Numbered from the stretch's first letter, positions 52,819-61,848 are shown. The stretch: DNA of 64,000 nucleotides from Anaerofustis butyriciformans (GCF_036289385.1 NZ_JAYFFH010000002.1:294504-358503), one strand, 5' to 3'. Numbers and translations: made by a program. The notes: a model not told the origin generated them from the sequence alone.

Positions 52819-53181
52819 TTATAAAAGTTCTTCGTCAAATTTTAATTCGAAATCATCAAGATTTTCTTTTTTAGTTTCTTCTTTAGCTTCTTGAACCATA
52901 TCTTTTAAGTCATCGATTTGTTCATCTGCATAATTTGCAACATCATCAATTCTTTCTTTAGCTGTGTTTAAAGCTAAATCAGCACTTGCTTTTGCTTGTT
53001 TAGAAAGTTTTTCTGCTTTTTCAAGTGAATGTTGCGCAAATGTGCAAAGTTCATCTTTTGCAATATAATAATTATCAATGGCAATATCCATTAATTCTTC
53101 TTTGTTGTCGTAAGCATATTTTGCAGCTATACCTGCAGCTATTCCAACTATTAATCCTGCTAAAAATTTTCCGTTTGACAT
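52819..53181 (-). CDS. YtxH-like protein
   Basis: The start is the second ATG (53181), 9 bp after GGAGG; the first ATG at 53190 touches the RBS. The protein has 120 residues. A glycine-rich hydrophobic N-terminus (FLAGLIVGIAAGIAAKYAYD) and a long charged helix with Ala/Glu/Lys heptads follow. It is coupled to the DUF948 gene, the usual YtxH-YtxG pair. Its role is unknown; members respond to general stress in Bacillus. Confidence 0.75.
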   Translation of the reverse strand: MSNGKFLAGLIVGIAAGIAAKYAYDNKEELMDIAIDNYYIAKDELCTFAQHSLEKAEKLSKQAKASADLALNTAKERIDDVANYADEQIDDLKDMVQEAKEETKKENLDDFELKFDEELL

Positions 53182-53291
53182 AATCTCCATCCTCCTTAAT
53201 ACATCTAATAATATATTATCACATTTTATACAAAAAATACATAGAAAATTAACTCTAAATTTTTTATGATAAATTTTTCCTTTTAAACTTA

Positions 53292-54578
53292 CTAAAACTT
53301 ATATTTTTTTATCTTATTTATTGCTAAACTCAATATAAAAGCAATAAGCGTTGGCACTATCCATGCAAAACCTATATCATAAAAAGGTAAATTTTTGCTT
53401 AAGCCTGAAAATAAAGGTATGTTTATTAAAATACTTATTATTAAACATACTGATATTGTAAGTGGATATACAATATTATTGTTACTTATTTTCTTATTTA
53501 TACATGCAAGTATAATTAATACAATTGATACAGGGTATAAAATATTAAGTACGGGAACCGAATATTTTAAAATTGGTGTAAGACCTATTATTGAGATTAA
53601 GAAAGAAACAAGAGCAAAAATTATAACCCAGCTTCTATAACTAAGCTTCGGAAATGTTTCATTAAAATAAGTTCCGCAGCAGCTAAAAAGTCCTATGCAA
53701 GTATTTAAACATGCTATAACAAATATCATTGCAAGAATGATTAATCCTGCCTTACCGTAAATTAAAGAAACTACATAAGTTAAAGTTTGAGCTCCGTTTT
53801 CTGTCATTTGCCCACTTATTCCCGTAAAAAGTCCCGTTATTCCAAGTATAAAATATATGATTAAAAGAAATATTCCTGCTAAAAATCCAGCTTTAATCGT
53901 ATATTTTGTAACTTTGTTACTATCTTTTATTCCTTTTTCGATTATATTCATTGAAATAATCATGCCGAAGTTTAATGCCGCAAGGGTGTCCATTGTTTGA
54001 TATCCATCAATAAGACCTTTTACATATGAAAGATTTTTATATGTATCTGTTGGCTGCGTTATATTGCCAAACAAAGTAAAACATGCACCTATAAAAACTA
54101 TAAAAATTAGAAAGAGCAGGCAAGGTGTAAGTTTTTTACCTAAATATTCCGTTAGTTTTTCCGGTTTTTGTGCAATAATGCCTGCAATTAGGAAAAAAAT
54201 AAAGGAATAAATTATACTTGGTATAATGCTGTTTACATTAAAAAAAGGTAAGACAGCCATTTCAAATGAAGTACTTGCCGTTCTTGGAATTGCAAGGCAA
54301 GGTCCTATTGCAAGGTATAGAACTAGAATAAAAACAAAAGAAAAAACAGGATGAACCCTATTTGTTAATTGTTTTAATCCTCCTGATTTTGTGACTGCAT
54401 AAACTGCCAGTACAGGAAGCCCTATTGCACTTAGAACAAACCCAATAAAAGCAGGTAGAAAATTTGTCCCTGCGTTTGTTCCAAGGTATGGTGGAAATAT
54501 TAAATTCCCTGCTCCGAAAAACATTGAAAATAATGTAAGTCCTATTAATATTGTGTCTTTTTTATTTAATTTGTCCAT
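53292..54578 (-). CDS. brnQ: Branched-chain amino acid transporter BrnQ
   Basis: The protein has 428 residues and about 12 predicted helices. The family start is clear: LIGLTLFSMFFGAGNLIFPP, then IGLPVLAVYAVTKSGG and YLAIGPCLAIPRTASTSFEM. It is a sodium-coupled symporter for leucine, isoleucine and valine. No T-box or other leader was seen upstream. Monocistronic. Confidence 0.94.
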   Translation of the reverse strand: MDKLNKKDTILIGLTLFSMFFGAGNLIFPPYLGTNAGTNFLPAFIGFVLSAIGLPVLAVYAVTKSGGLKQLTNRVHPVFSFVFILVLYLAIGPCLAIPRTASTSFEMAVLPFFNVNSIIPSIIYSFIFFLIAGIIAQKPEKLTEYLGKKLTPCLLFLIFIVFIGACFTLFGNITQPTDTYKNLSYVKGLIDGYQTMDTLAALNFGMIISMNIIEKGIKDSNKVTKYTIKAGFLAGIFLLIIYFILGITGLFTGISGQMTENGAQTLTYVVSLIYGKAGLIILAMIFVIACLNTCIGLFSCCGTYFNETFPKLSYRSWVIIFALVSFLISIIGLTPILKYSVPVLNILYPVSIVLIILACINKKISNNNIVYPLTISVCLIISILINIPLFSGLSKNLPFYDIGFAWIVPTLIAFILSLAINKIKKYKF

Positions 54579-54640
54579 GTTAAATTCCTTTTTTTATTTG
54601 TAAGGGTTATTTTATCATAATATAATGATTTTGTAAAAAT

Positions 54641-54667
54641 AAAAAAAGCATACCCAAAGGTATGCTT
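54641..54667 (-). terminator. Terminator of rpsF-ssb-rpsR
   Basis: AAGCATACC-CAAA-GGTATGCTT, with the T-run on the minus strand. Confidence 0.85.
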
Positions 54668-54677
54668 AATTTTTTAA

Positions 54678-54926
54678 TTATTCAGCTGTGTATGGTAATA
54701 AAGCAGCATTTCTTGCAATATTAACAGCTTGAGTAACACCTCTTTGATGTTTTGCACAAGTTCCTGTTACTCTTCTAGGTAAAATTTTGTATCTTTCAGA
54801 TACATATTTCTTTAAAACTTTTGTATCTTTATAATCAATGTGTTCAATTTTGTTTTCACAGAAGTAGCAAACTTTTTTTCTTCTTCTGAAACCGCCATTA
54901 GAACCACCTTGTCTTTGCATAGCCAT
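54678..54926 (-). CDS. rpsR: 30S ribosomal protein S18, zinc-binding form
   Basis: The protein has 82 residues. RRKKVCYFCENKIEHIDYKD has a CXXC pair and VTGTCAKHQRGV a third cysteine, the C+ (zinc-binding) form of S18. ILPRRVTGT and QRGVTQAVNIARNAALLPYT are conserved. Third gene of the S6-SSB-S18 operon. Confidence 0.97.
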   Translation of the reverse strand: MAMQRQGGSNGGFRRRKKVCYFCENKIEHIDYKDTKVLKKYVSERYKILPRRVTGTCAKHQRGVTQAVNIARNAALLPYTAE

Positions 54927-54952
54927 AGCTTTTCTCCTTTTTTAATATTTAA

Positions 54953-55378
54953 TTAAAATGGCATATCGTCATCATCCATTTCACTGAATCCATCCATAGG
55001 AACACCGAATTCATTGTCAGGTGATGAGAAATTATTGTTATTTCTGCTCATGCCGTCATTTTTAGAACCTAAAAATGTAACTTCTTCGGCAACAACTTCC
55101 GTAACATATCTTTTTGAGCCATCATTGGCATCATAACTTCTTGTTTGAATTCTACCAGCAACGGCTGTTTGTCTGCCTTTGCTTAAGTATTGTCCGCAAA
55201 GTTCTGCGGTTTTCCCCCATGCAACGATAGGGATGAAGTCTGTGCCTCTTTCTCCGTCTCTTGATTTAAATGTTCTATCAACTGCTAACGTAAATGTGCT
55301 AACACTTGAACCTGAAGATAAAACTCTTGTTTCAGGATCTCTTGTTAGACGACCGATTAATACTACTTTGTTTAGCAT
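54953..55378 (-). CDS. ssb: Single-stranded DNA-binding protein
   Basis: The protein has 141 residues. An OB fold (LNKVVLIGRLTRDPETRVLS, FIPIVAWGKTAELCGQYLSK) is followed by a short acidic, Asn-rich linker and the protein-interaction tip DDDMPF. It lies between rpsF and rpsR, the usual order in Firmicutes. Confidence 0.97.
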   Translation of the reverse strand: MLNKVVLIGRLTRDPETRVLSSGSSVSTFTLAVDRTFKSRDGERGTDFIPIVAWGKTAELCGQYLSKGRQTAVAGRIQTRSYDANDGSKRYVTEVVAEEVTFLGSKNDGMSRNNNNFSSPDNEFGVPMDGFSEMDDDDMPF

Positions 55379-55391
55379 TTTATTCTCCTAA

Positions 55392-55679
55392 TTAATATCT
55401 TTTAACGATAATGTCTCTTAAGATATCTTCTGTAATTCTGAATGTATGATTTAATTCATCTAAGCAAGATTTTTCAGCTTCAAAATTAATTAATGTGTAA
55501 TATCCATCACGGTATTTGTTTTTAATTTTGTAAGCAAGTTTTCTCATGCCCCATTCTTCAACTTCTTCAACGTTTCCACCGTTGTTTTTGATTACGTTTT
55601 GAATTCTTTCTATTATTCCTTTGATTTCTTCTTCAGTCATGTCAGGTCTAATAGCGAAAAGTGTTTCATATTTTTTCAT
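55392..55679 (-). CDS. rpsF: 30S ribosomal protein S6
   Basis: The start is ATG 55679 with AGGAGG 8 bp upstream; a GTG at 55688 overlaps the RBS. The protein has 95 residues. MKKYETLFAIRPDMTEEEIK, EEWGMRKLAYKIKNKYRDGY and ITEDILRDIIVKRY identify it. First gene of the operon. Confidence 0.97.
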   Translation of the reverse strand: MKKYETLFAIRPDMTEEEIKGIIERIQNVIKNNGGNVEEVEEWGMRKLAYKIKNKYRDGYYTLINFEAEKSCLDELNHTFRITEDILRDIIVKRY

Positions 55680-55750
55680 ATCTTTCACCTCCTTGTGGAC
55701 TTATGGGGAAAACTTCTTGTTTTCCCAAGGATGCGACTTTTCGTCACAGT
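55680..55750 (-). promoter_or_regulatory. 5' leader of rpsF with hairpin, candidate S6:S18 leader
   Basis: The leader of about 70 nt contains the stem GGGAAAA/TTTTCCC around CAAGAAG (about 55706-55726) ahead of the RBS. A leader bound by the S6:S18 complex is known in many bacteria; the match here is by position and size only. Confidence 0.45.
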
Positions 55751-55756
55751 TCACTA

Positions 55757-55786
55757 ATTATAGCATTATAAAAGGTTTTTTGTAAA
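55757..55786 (-). promoter_or_regulatory. Promoter of rpsF-ssb-rpsR
   Basis: On the minus strand TTTACA (55781-55786), 18-bp spacer, TATAAT (55757-55762). Confidence 0.7.
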
Positions 55787-55803
55787 GTTATTTTTATAAA
55801 AAA

Positions 55804-55834
55804 AATCAAAAAAGAGCAGATAATCTGCTCTTTT
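55804..55834 (-). terminator. Terminator of the LCP gene
   Basis: AAAAGAGCAGA-TAA-TCTGCTCTTTT with A-rich sequence on its left, which is a U-rich tail on the minus strand. It touches the LCP stop codon. Confidence 0.8.
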
Positions 55835-57146
55835 ATTTAGTATAAACCTGTGAATCTATTGCATATTTTGTTACATACATAGTTTTTTCTTCATAAGAAC
55901 TGTTTCTTTCTTCTACTGTAGGTGAAACTGTATAGTCACTTCCATAAATTAATTTATGAAGATATTCTACATTTGATTTAAGTGTATCAAATACAAGGCA
56001 CCATGCTCCGTTTATTGTTGCTGATTTTACTATATTTTCATCAGTAAGGGATTGTGATTTTGGACCTTCTTCGCTTTTAAAGTATGCTCTTAATATTGGC
56101 CACATGTCATTTGGCTCAAGGGATGTTGTAATATATGGAAGAACTGATTCCAATGCTTTTTTCTGAGTTAATAAATTACTGCTTTTAAGTTTTTCATATA
56201 TTTTATTCATTACTATTCTTTGTCTTGCAGTTCTTTGGTAATCTCCGTTTCCTGCGTATCTTATTCTACAATATGATAAAGCTTGTTTCCCGTCAAGAAC
56301 TTGTTCTCCTGCAGTTGTAAGTTCTTTTGAAGGGGTTCCTCCAAGAAGAGTATTATTTTCTCTTATAAATTTATTTAAGTTTTCTATTTCATCTTCTTTT
56401 ACATCCAAAGTAATTCCGCCTAAAGCGTCAACAATATCCGCAACGGCTTCAAAGTTTACTTCAACATAATCAGTTATGTTTAAATCAAAGTTTTCGTTTA
56501 ATGTCTTAACAGTCATTAGTGGGCCGCCGTAAGAGTGGGCAGCGTTGATTTTATCAAAACCATAGTCTTGTCCGTCTGTTTGTGCAATTTGAATATAAGA
56601 GTCTCTTAGTATTGATGTAAGAGAGATTTCTCCTGTTTTTGTGTTAACGGAGCATATCATTAAAGAGTCTGTTCTTCCGCTTTCTTCTCCTCTTGAGTCT
56701 ACACCAAATAAAGCATAATTTTTAATATATTTACTCTGTGATCCATAATAGTCTTCCACATAAGAAGAAATTCCTAGTTCTTCATTGCTTGTAGGGAAAT
56801 CTACAGTATTCATCTTAGCAAATATTTGATTTACTTGATAATATGCAAAAGCTGCACCTACTATTAAGAATACTAAAATGAATATAGCAATTTTTTTAAG
56901 TCTTCTTTTCCATTTCTTTTGTGGTTTTTTTCTTCTTTTTCTTCTTTTTTGGTCAACAGGAATTCTGTTTTTTGGATCATTATTTCTATTGGTTGTTTTT
57001 CTTTGTTTCCTTTTAGGACGGCTTGGTCTTTTTTTGTTGTGGCTTCTTTGTTCCTTATCTCTTATTTTTCTAAGTTCACCCAAAGCTTCGTTCTCATCAA
57101 TTTTGATGATTTCGCCGTCAGCTCTTTTTACTACAATTTTACCCAT
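55833..57146 (-). CDS. LytR-CpsA-Psr (LCP) family glycopolymer transferase
   Basis: The protein has 437 residues. The cytoplasmic N-terminus is unusually long (about 88 residues), with roughly half of residues 32-88 Lys/Arg. A transmembrane helix (IAIFILVFLIVGAAFAYYQV) follows, then the LCP domain: NYALFGVDSRGEESGRTDSL, TSILRDSYIQI, ALGGITLDVKEDE and ALSYCRIRYAGNGDYQRTAR with the catalytic arginines. It attaches anionic or capsular polymers to peptidoglycan from lipid carriers. Monocistronic. Confidence 0.92.
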   Translation of the reverse strand: MGKIVVKRADGEIIKIDENEALGELRKIRDKEQRSHNKKRPSRPKRKQRKTTNRNNDPKNRIPVDQKRRKRRKKPQKKWKRRLKKIAIFILVFLIVGAAFAYYQVNQIFAKMNTVDFPTSNEELGISSYVEDYYGSQSKYIKNYALFGVDSRGEESGRTDSLMICSVNTKTGEISLTSILRDSYIQIAQTDGQDYGFDKINAAHSYGGPLMTVKTLNENFDLNITDYVEVNFEAVADIVDALGGITLDVKEDEIENLNKFIRENNTLLGGTPSKELTTAGEQVLDGKQALSYCRIRYAGNGDYQRTARQRIVMNKIYEKLKSSNLLTQKKALESVLPYITTSLEPNDMWPILRAYFKSEEGPKSQSLTDENIVKSATINGAWCLVFDTLKSNVEYLHKLIYGSDYTVSPTVEERNSSYEEKTMYVTKYAIDSQVYTK

Positions 57147-57176
57147 TATAAACCTCAGCTCATTATAAATATTGTA

Positions 57177-57209
57177 AATATTTTAACGTAATAATATTAC
57201 GAAAATATT
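57177..57209. repeat. Inverted repeat in the 331-bp LCP-tilS spacer
   Basis: AATATTTT-AA-CGTAAT-AAT-ATTACG-A-AAATATT is an imperfect hairpin about 30 bp upstream of the LCP start, in its presumed 5' UTR or operator. The rest of the spacer (57147-57477) is very AT-rich, with several TATAAT-like words but no promoter pair that I would trust and no ORF. Confidence 0.4.
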
Positions 57210-57477
57210 ATGACCTAATTAATTTTTTATTAAGAAAAAAGTTTCTCGAATTTAATATTCTAACAAAAAAATTGTTAATTTCAATAATATAATACTTTTT
57301 TAATCATAATATAATAAAGTTTTTTATAAATATATTTATAATACATATTGTTTAAAATAATTTGTAAATAAATATCTTAAATTATATTTTTTTTAAGTAT
57401 AGCATAAAAATTTATAATAGCATAATATTTATTGATTTAACCTTGATAATTAGGGAGTACTTGTTTAAAATACTAAT

Positions 57478-58857
57478 ATGGAATTATCTAAGAGAATAGA
57501 AAACAAAGTAAAACAATTTATCATTGATAACAATTTAATAAACAAAAATGAAAGAGTAATGATTGCGTTGTCAGGTGGAAGTGATTCCGTCTGTCTTTTT
57601 CATATTTTAAATAAACTTAAATTATCTTTGTCTTTTGAACTTTTTGCTTTTCATTTGAATCATAATATTAGAAAAGAAGCCAAAGATGATGAAATGTTTG
57701 TTAAAAAATTATGTGGTGATTATGGCGTAACATTATTTTTAAAGAGTATAGATATTCCAAGTATTCAAAAGGAAGAAAATTTAGGACTCGAAGAATTAAG
57801 CAGAAATATTCGTTATAATTTAATAAATGAGATTTCTAGAGAAAATAAAATAGACAAAACCGCAACTGCACATCATTTGCTTGACCATAGTGAAAGCATC
57901 ATTTTAAACATGGTAAGAGGAAGCGGTATAAGAGGACTTAGAGGTATTGGAGTAAAAAACGGTAATATAATAAGACCTATGCTTATTTTATCAAAAGATG
58001 AAATTCTTTCTTATATTGAAGATAATAAACTATCATATGTAACGGATAAAACGAATTTTGATACAGACTATAGCAGAAACAATATAAGGCATAATGTTTT
58101 ACCACACTTAAAAGAAATAAACAATAAAGCCTTTATGCATTTTTTTGAGCTCTCTTTAGTTGCTGAAGAAATTGAAGAACTTCTTAATGAACTTAGCAGT
58201 AACGTAAAAATTTATCATGATAACAATGTTGTTTATGTTTATGTAAATGAATTTGAAAAGTTAAATAGAGCCGTAAAAAAACAGGTATTGTTTAATATGT
58301 TAAGGTCAATAAAGGTTACAAAAGATATAAGCAGTAAACATGTTAATAAAATTATAGAACTTATACAAAAAAATAAAACTACATTTGATCTTAATATATC
58401 AAATGATATAGTTGTTAAGAGAAGATATGAAAAACTTTATTTTGAATATAAAATAAAAGAAAATAACATACAAAATAAAAAAATAAATATTAAGGTTGAT
58501 AATTTAGATAATTTTAAAGCACAAATAAATAATTACAGAATTAATTTAAAAAAAATTAAATTTTTAGAAAAAAATACTGAAGATAAATACGTTGATTATG
58601 ATAAAATAAAAAATAACCTTATTATAAGAACAAGAAAAGAGGGAGATGTGTTTTATCCTTTTGGATTAGAGGGGAGTAAGAAATTAAAAAAATATTTCAT
58701 AGATAAGAAAATTCCAAGAGAAAAAAGGGATGAAATTCCTCTTTTAGTTGACGGAGAAAATATAGTTGCTGTAATAGGATACGAAGTAAGTGACAAATAT
58801 AAGGCAGATAAAAATACAAAAAATATATTAAACATACATTATAATATTGAGAGGTAA
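57478..58857 (+). CDS. tilS: tRNA(Ile)-lysidine synthase TilS
   Basis: The protein has 459 residues. The PP-loop is IALSGGSDSVCLFHIL; FHLNHNIRKEAKDDEMFV, TAHHLLDHSESIILNMVRGS and YSRNNIRHNVLP are the tRNA and ATP contacts. The C-terminal domain has GDVFYPFGLEGSKKLKKYF and PLLVDGENIVAVIGY. It modifies the anticodon of tRNA-Ile(CAU). The RBS is poor; AGGGAG lies about 23 bp upstream. It heads tilS-hpt-ftsH, a conserved Firmicutes order. Confidence 0.94.
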   Translation: MELSKRIENKVKQFIIDNNLINKNERVMIALSGGSDSVCLFHILNKLKLSLSFELFAFHLNHNIRKEAKDDEMFVKKLCGDYGVTLFLKSIDIPSIQKEENLGLEELSRNIRYNLINEISRENKIDKTATAHHLLDHSESIILNMVRGSGIRGLRGIGVKNGNIIRPMLILSKDEILSYIEDNKLSYVTDKTNFDTDYSRNNIRHNVLPHLKEINNKAFMHFFELSLVAEEIEELLNELSSNVKIYHDNNVVYVYVNEFEKLNRAVKKQVLFNMLRSIKVTKDISSKHVNKIIELIQKNKTTFDLNISNDIVVKRRYEKLYFEYKIKENNIQNKKINIKVDNLDNFKAQINNYRINLKKIKFLEKNTEDKYVDYDKIKNNLIIRTRKEGDVFYPFGLEGSKKLKKYFIDKKIPREKRDEIPLLVDGENIVAVIGYEVSDKYKADKNTKNILNIHYNIER

Positions 58858-58861
58858 AAAA

Positions 58862-59395
58862 ATGAAAGAAGATATCAAAAAAGTTTTAATTACAGAAGAA
58901 GAAATTAAAGCAAAGGTAGAAGAACTTGGAAAAGTTTTAACAGAAGATTATAAAGACAAAAACCCACTTGTAATTTGTGTTTTAAGAGGGGCTGTTATGT
59001 TCTTAAGTGATTTACTAAGAGAAATAGATACTTTTGTTGATATGGACTTTATGGCTGTATCAAGTTATGAAGGAACAAGTTCTTCGGGAGTTGTAAATAT
59101 CGTAAAAGACTTAACAACAAACATTGAAGGAAGAGATATTCTTATAGTTGAAGATATTTTAGATACAGGAAGAACTTTGGATTACTTAATAAGAATTCTA
59201 AAAGAAAGAAAGCCAAAGAGTATAAAAGTATGCTCTTTACTTATTAAAAAAGGAAGAGAAGAAATAAAAGTTCCTGTTGACTACTATGGATTCTATATTC
59301 CAAATGAATTTGTTGTAGGTTATGGACTTGACTACAACGATAAATACAGAAACTTAAAATATATCGGAATTTTAAAAGAAGAGATATATTCTTAA
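58862..59395 (+). CDS. hpt: Hypoxanthine-guanine phosphoribosyltransferase
   Basis: The start is ATG 58862 with GAGAGG 7 bp upstream, so the RBS lies in the tilS end. The protein has 177 residues. VICVLRGAVMFLSDLLREI, SSYEGTSSSGVV, and the PRPP loop LIVEDILDTGRTLDYLI. It salvages hypoxanthine and guanine. Confidence 0.96.
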   Translation: MKEDIKKVLITEEEIKAKVEELGKVLTEDYKDKNPLVICVLRGAVMFLSDLLREIDTFVDMDFMAVSSYEGTSSSGVVNIVKDLTTNIEGRDILIVEDILDTGRTLDYLIRILKERKPKSIKVCSLLIKKGREEIKVPVDYYGFYIPNEFVVGYGLDYNDKYRNLKYIGILKEEIYS

Positions 59396-59420
59396 AAAGG
59401 GTTAATATCTGCTTAAATTA

Positions 59421-59449
59421 TTGTTAATAATGAATAAGTATGATAAAAT
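59421..59449 (+). promoter_or_regulatory. Candidate promoter of ftsH
   Basis: TTGTTA (59421-59426), 17-bp spacer, TAAAAT (59444-59449). Confidence 0.55.
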
Positions 59450-59489
59450 ATAAAAATTAATTTAAAAGGAAAGGATTGGAGCAGAAAAT

Positions 59490-61370
59490 TTGAACAATAA
59501 AAAATTTAGAACCATAATTATATATGTTGTGCTTATATTTGGCGTATATTTTCTTATAAGCATGGTCACAGGTTCTGTAAATCCGCTTTCAAATGCAAAA
59601 GTGGAAAAGGCTTCATACAGTAAGCTTGTTCAGAATTTAGAGGCCGATAACGTAAAAAGCATAACCATAAACAGAAATAAACAAAGTGCCGAAACTACAT
59701 TAAAAAGCGGTGATACAATTTTAGTATCAAATGTTGCTTTATCTGAATTAGACAGTCTATTAACAGACTATATCAAAGCAAATCCGGGAGAAATCGATGT
59801 TAATTATGAAATATCAAATTCAACAGGTTGGACCAATATTTTAATGGTTCTTGTATCTCTTGGATTAATGGGCTTTTTAATTTTTGTTTTCTTCTCTCAA
59901 CAAGGCGGGGGCGGAAGCAAAGTTATGTCTTTCGGTAAGAGTAAAGCAAAATTATATACAAAAAGCGATAAACAATATACATTTGATGATGTCGCAGGTG
60001 CAGATGAAGAAAAAGAAGAACTTGCAGAAGTTGTTGACTTTTTAAGATCACCAAAAAGATACATTGATTTGGGAGCGAGAATTCCAAAAGGTGTTCTTCT
60101 TGTAGGACCTCCTGGAACGGGTAAAACATTACTTGCAAAAGCAACTGCAGGGGAAGCAAAAGTTCCGTTCTTTAGCATAAGCGGTTCTGATTTTGTTGAA
60201 ATGTTTGTAGGTGTTGGTGCCAGCAGAGTAAGAGATTTATTTGAAACAGCAAAGAAAAATGCACCATGTATTGTATTCATAGACGAAATTGATGCCGTTG
60301 GACGTCACAGAGGTGCCGGACTTGGCGGTGGTAATGATGAAAGAGAACAAACTCTTAACCAACTATTGGTTGAAATGGACGGATTCTCAAATCAAGAAGG
60401 AATAATCATAATAGCAGCGACAAATAGAGCTGATATATTAGACCCTGCTATACTTAGACCTGGAAGATTTGACAGACAAATTCTTGTAGCTCCTCCTGAT
60501 GTAAAAGGTAGAGAAGATATCTTAAAAGTTCATGCAAAAGGCAAACCATTAGAAGATGATATTGATTTAAGCATTATTGCAAAAAGCACTGCCGGATTTA
60601 CAGGTGCAGACCTTGAAAATGTAATGAATGAAGCAAGTTTGCTTGCTGCAAGAAAAAGAGAAAAGAAAGTTTCTATGAAAGACATAGAAGAAGCTATAAA
60701 AAGAGTTATTGCAGGACCCGAAAAGAAAAGTAAGGTTATTACTGATGAAGATAAAAAAATTACAGCTGCCCATGAAGCTGGTCATGCAATTGTAATGAAG
60801 AGTCTTCCTCAATGTGATGAAGTAAGAGAAATTTCAATCATTCCAAGAGGAATGGCTGCAGGGTATACAATTTCGCTTCCTGACAATGATAATTCTCATA
60901 TGCCAAAAGGTAAACTTCTTGATATGATTTGCGGTTTACTTGGTGGTAGAGCGGCAGAAGAAGTTATGCTTGATGATATTTGCACAGGTGCTTCAAATGA
61001 TATTGAAAGAGCAAGTAAAATTGCAAGAAGCATGGTAACCGAATGGGGTATGTCAGATTTACTTGGACCTTTATGCTTAGGCAGCGGACAAGATGATGTA
61101 TTTATCGGAAGAGACTTCTTAAGAAGTAAAAACTACGGAGAAGAAGTTGCCAGTGCAATAGATAAAGAAGTAAGAGACATTATAAACGAATGCCATGAAA
61201 AAGCTATTAATATTTTAGCTGAAAATAAAGATAAGCTTGAACTTATCACAAACGAATTAATCAAAAAAGAAACTCTAACCGGAGAAGAATTTGCAAGTTT
61301 ATTTGAAACAGGAAAATATCCGGGAGAAGAAGAAAAAAACAATGAAGAAGAGGACAATATAAATGAATAA
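59490..61370 (+). CDS. ftsH: ATP-dependent zinc metalloprotease FtsH
   Basis: The protein has 626 residues from a TTG start; GGAG lies about 10 bp upstream and no in-frame ATG is better placed. Two transmembrane helices (about 8-26, 110-130) flank an external domain. AAA domain: GVLLVGPPGTGKTLLAKATA, FVEMFVGVGASRVRDLF and NRADILDPAILRPGRFD. Protease: AAHEAGHAIV (HEXXH) and TGASNDIERAS. It degrades membrane and regulatory proteins. Its end overlaps the thioesterase gene by 8 bp. Confidence 0.97.
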   Translation: MNNKKFRTIIIYVVLIFGVYFLISMVTGSVNPLSNAKVEKASYSKLVQNLEADNVKSITINRNKQSAETTLKSGDTILVSNVALSELDSLLTDYIKANPGEIDVNYEISNSTGWTNILMVLVSLGLMGFLIFVFFSQQGGGGSKVMSFGKSKAKLYTKSDKQYTFDDVAGADEEKEELAEVVDFLRSPKRYIDLGARIPKGVLLVGPPGTGKTLLAKATAGEAKVPFFSISGSDFVEMFVGVGASRVRDLFETAKKNAPCIVFIDEIDAVGRHRGAGLGGGNDEREQTLNQLLVEMDGFSNQEGIIIIAATNRADILDPAILRPGRFDRQILVAPPDVKGREDILKVHAKGKPLEDDIDLSIIAKSTAGFTGADLENVMNEASLLAARKREKKVSMKDIEEAIKRVIAGPEKKSKVITDEDKKITAAHEAGHAIVMKSLPQCDEVREISIIPRGMAAGYTISLPDNDNSHMPKGKLLDMICGLLGGRAAEEVMLDDICTGASNDIERASKIARSMVTEWGMSDLLGPLCLGSGQDDVFIGRDFLRSKNYGEEVASAIDKEVRDIINECHEKAINILAENKDKLELITNELIKKETLTGEEFASLFETGKYPGEEEKNNEEEDNINE

Positions 61371-61755
61371 AGAATTAACTGTCGGATTAAAAAATGAAAG
61401 AGAAATGGTTGTAAAAGAAGAACATCTTGCATGTTCAAAAGGAAGTGGAGCCGCAAAGGTTTTTTCAACTCCTGATTTACTTTTACTTATGGAAGGAACT
61501 TGCTTTAAACTTGCAGAAGGATATCTGAGTGAAGAGGAATCGACTGTTGGAACTTTAGCAAACTTTAAACATCTTGCCGCAACACCACTTGGAATGAAAG
61601 TAAGATGTGAATGTGAGCTTATAGAAATTGACAGAAGAAGACTTGTATTTAACGTTGTAGCTTTTGATGAAAAAGAAAAAGTAGGTGAAGGAATTCACGA
61701 AAGATTTATTATAAATAAAGAAAAATTTGAAGCTAAAGCTGAAAGTAAAAAATAA
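61363..61755 (+). CDS. Hotdog-fold thioesterase, FlK-like
   Basis: The protein has 130 residues. VFSTPDLLLLMEGTCFKLAE, ESTVGTLANFKHLAATPLGM and VAFDEKEKVGEGIHERFII match the fluoroacetyl-CoA thioesterase-like family; the Thr, Glu and His positions of the FlK triad appear present (TPD, MEG, FKHLAATP). The natural substrate is probably a general acyl-CoA, not fluoroacetyl-CoA. It is coupled to ftsH by an 8-bp overlap. Confidence 0.85.
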   Translation: MNKELTVGLKNEREMVVKEEHLACSKGSGAAKVFSTPDLLLLMEGTCFKLAEGYLSEEESTVGTLANFKHLAATPLGMKVRCECELIEIDRRRLVFNVVAFDEKEKVGEGIHERFIINKEKFEAKAESKK

Positions 61756-61762
61756 AAAAAGG

Positions 61763-61791
61763 GCATACGAATATTCGTATGCTTTTTTTTT
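61763..61791 (+). terminator. Terminator of the tilS-hpt-ftsH-thioesterase unit
   Basis: The perfect palindrome GCATACGAATATTCGTATGC (61763-61782) is followed by nine T. Confidence 0.9.
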
Positions 61792-61819
61792 ATTAAAATT
61801 AAGAAAATAATGTAAAATA

Positions 61820-61848
61820 TTGTAAAATATTGTTAATTATGATATACT
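61820..61848 (+). promoter_or_regulatory. Candidate promoter of the surface-protein gene
   Basis: TTGTAA (61820-61825), 17-bp spacer, TATACT (61843-61848). The -35 and spacer overlap three tandem 10-bp units (TGTAAAATAT twice, then TGTTAATTAT; 61811-61840), which may curve the DNA. A leader of about 120 nt follows. Confidence 0.6.

Noticed and set aside
53191..53291. T-box or other riboswitch near brnQ
   Set aside because: This spacer is downstream of brnQ, and the short AT-rich stretch upstream (54579-54640) holds no T-box sequence (TGG-binding motif) or structure.
59897..60280. 127-codon open frame on the minus strand
   Set aside because: Antisense to the ftsH AAA domain; no RBS.
61811..61840. 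Tandem repeats as a CRISPR array
   Set aside because: Units are 10 bp with no spacers and no cas genes in the window.
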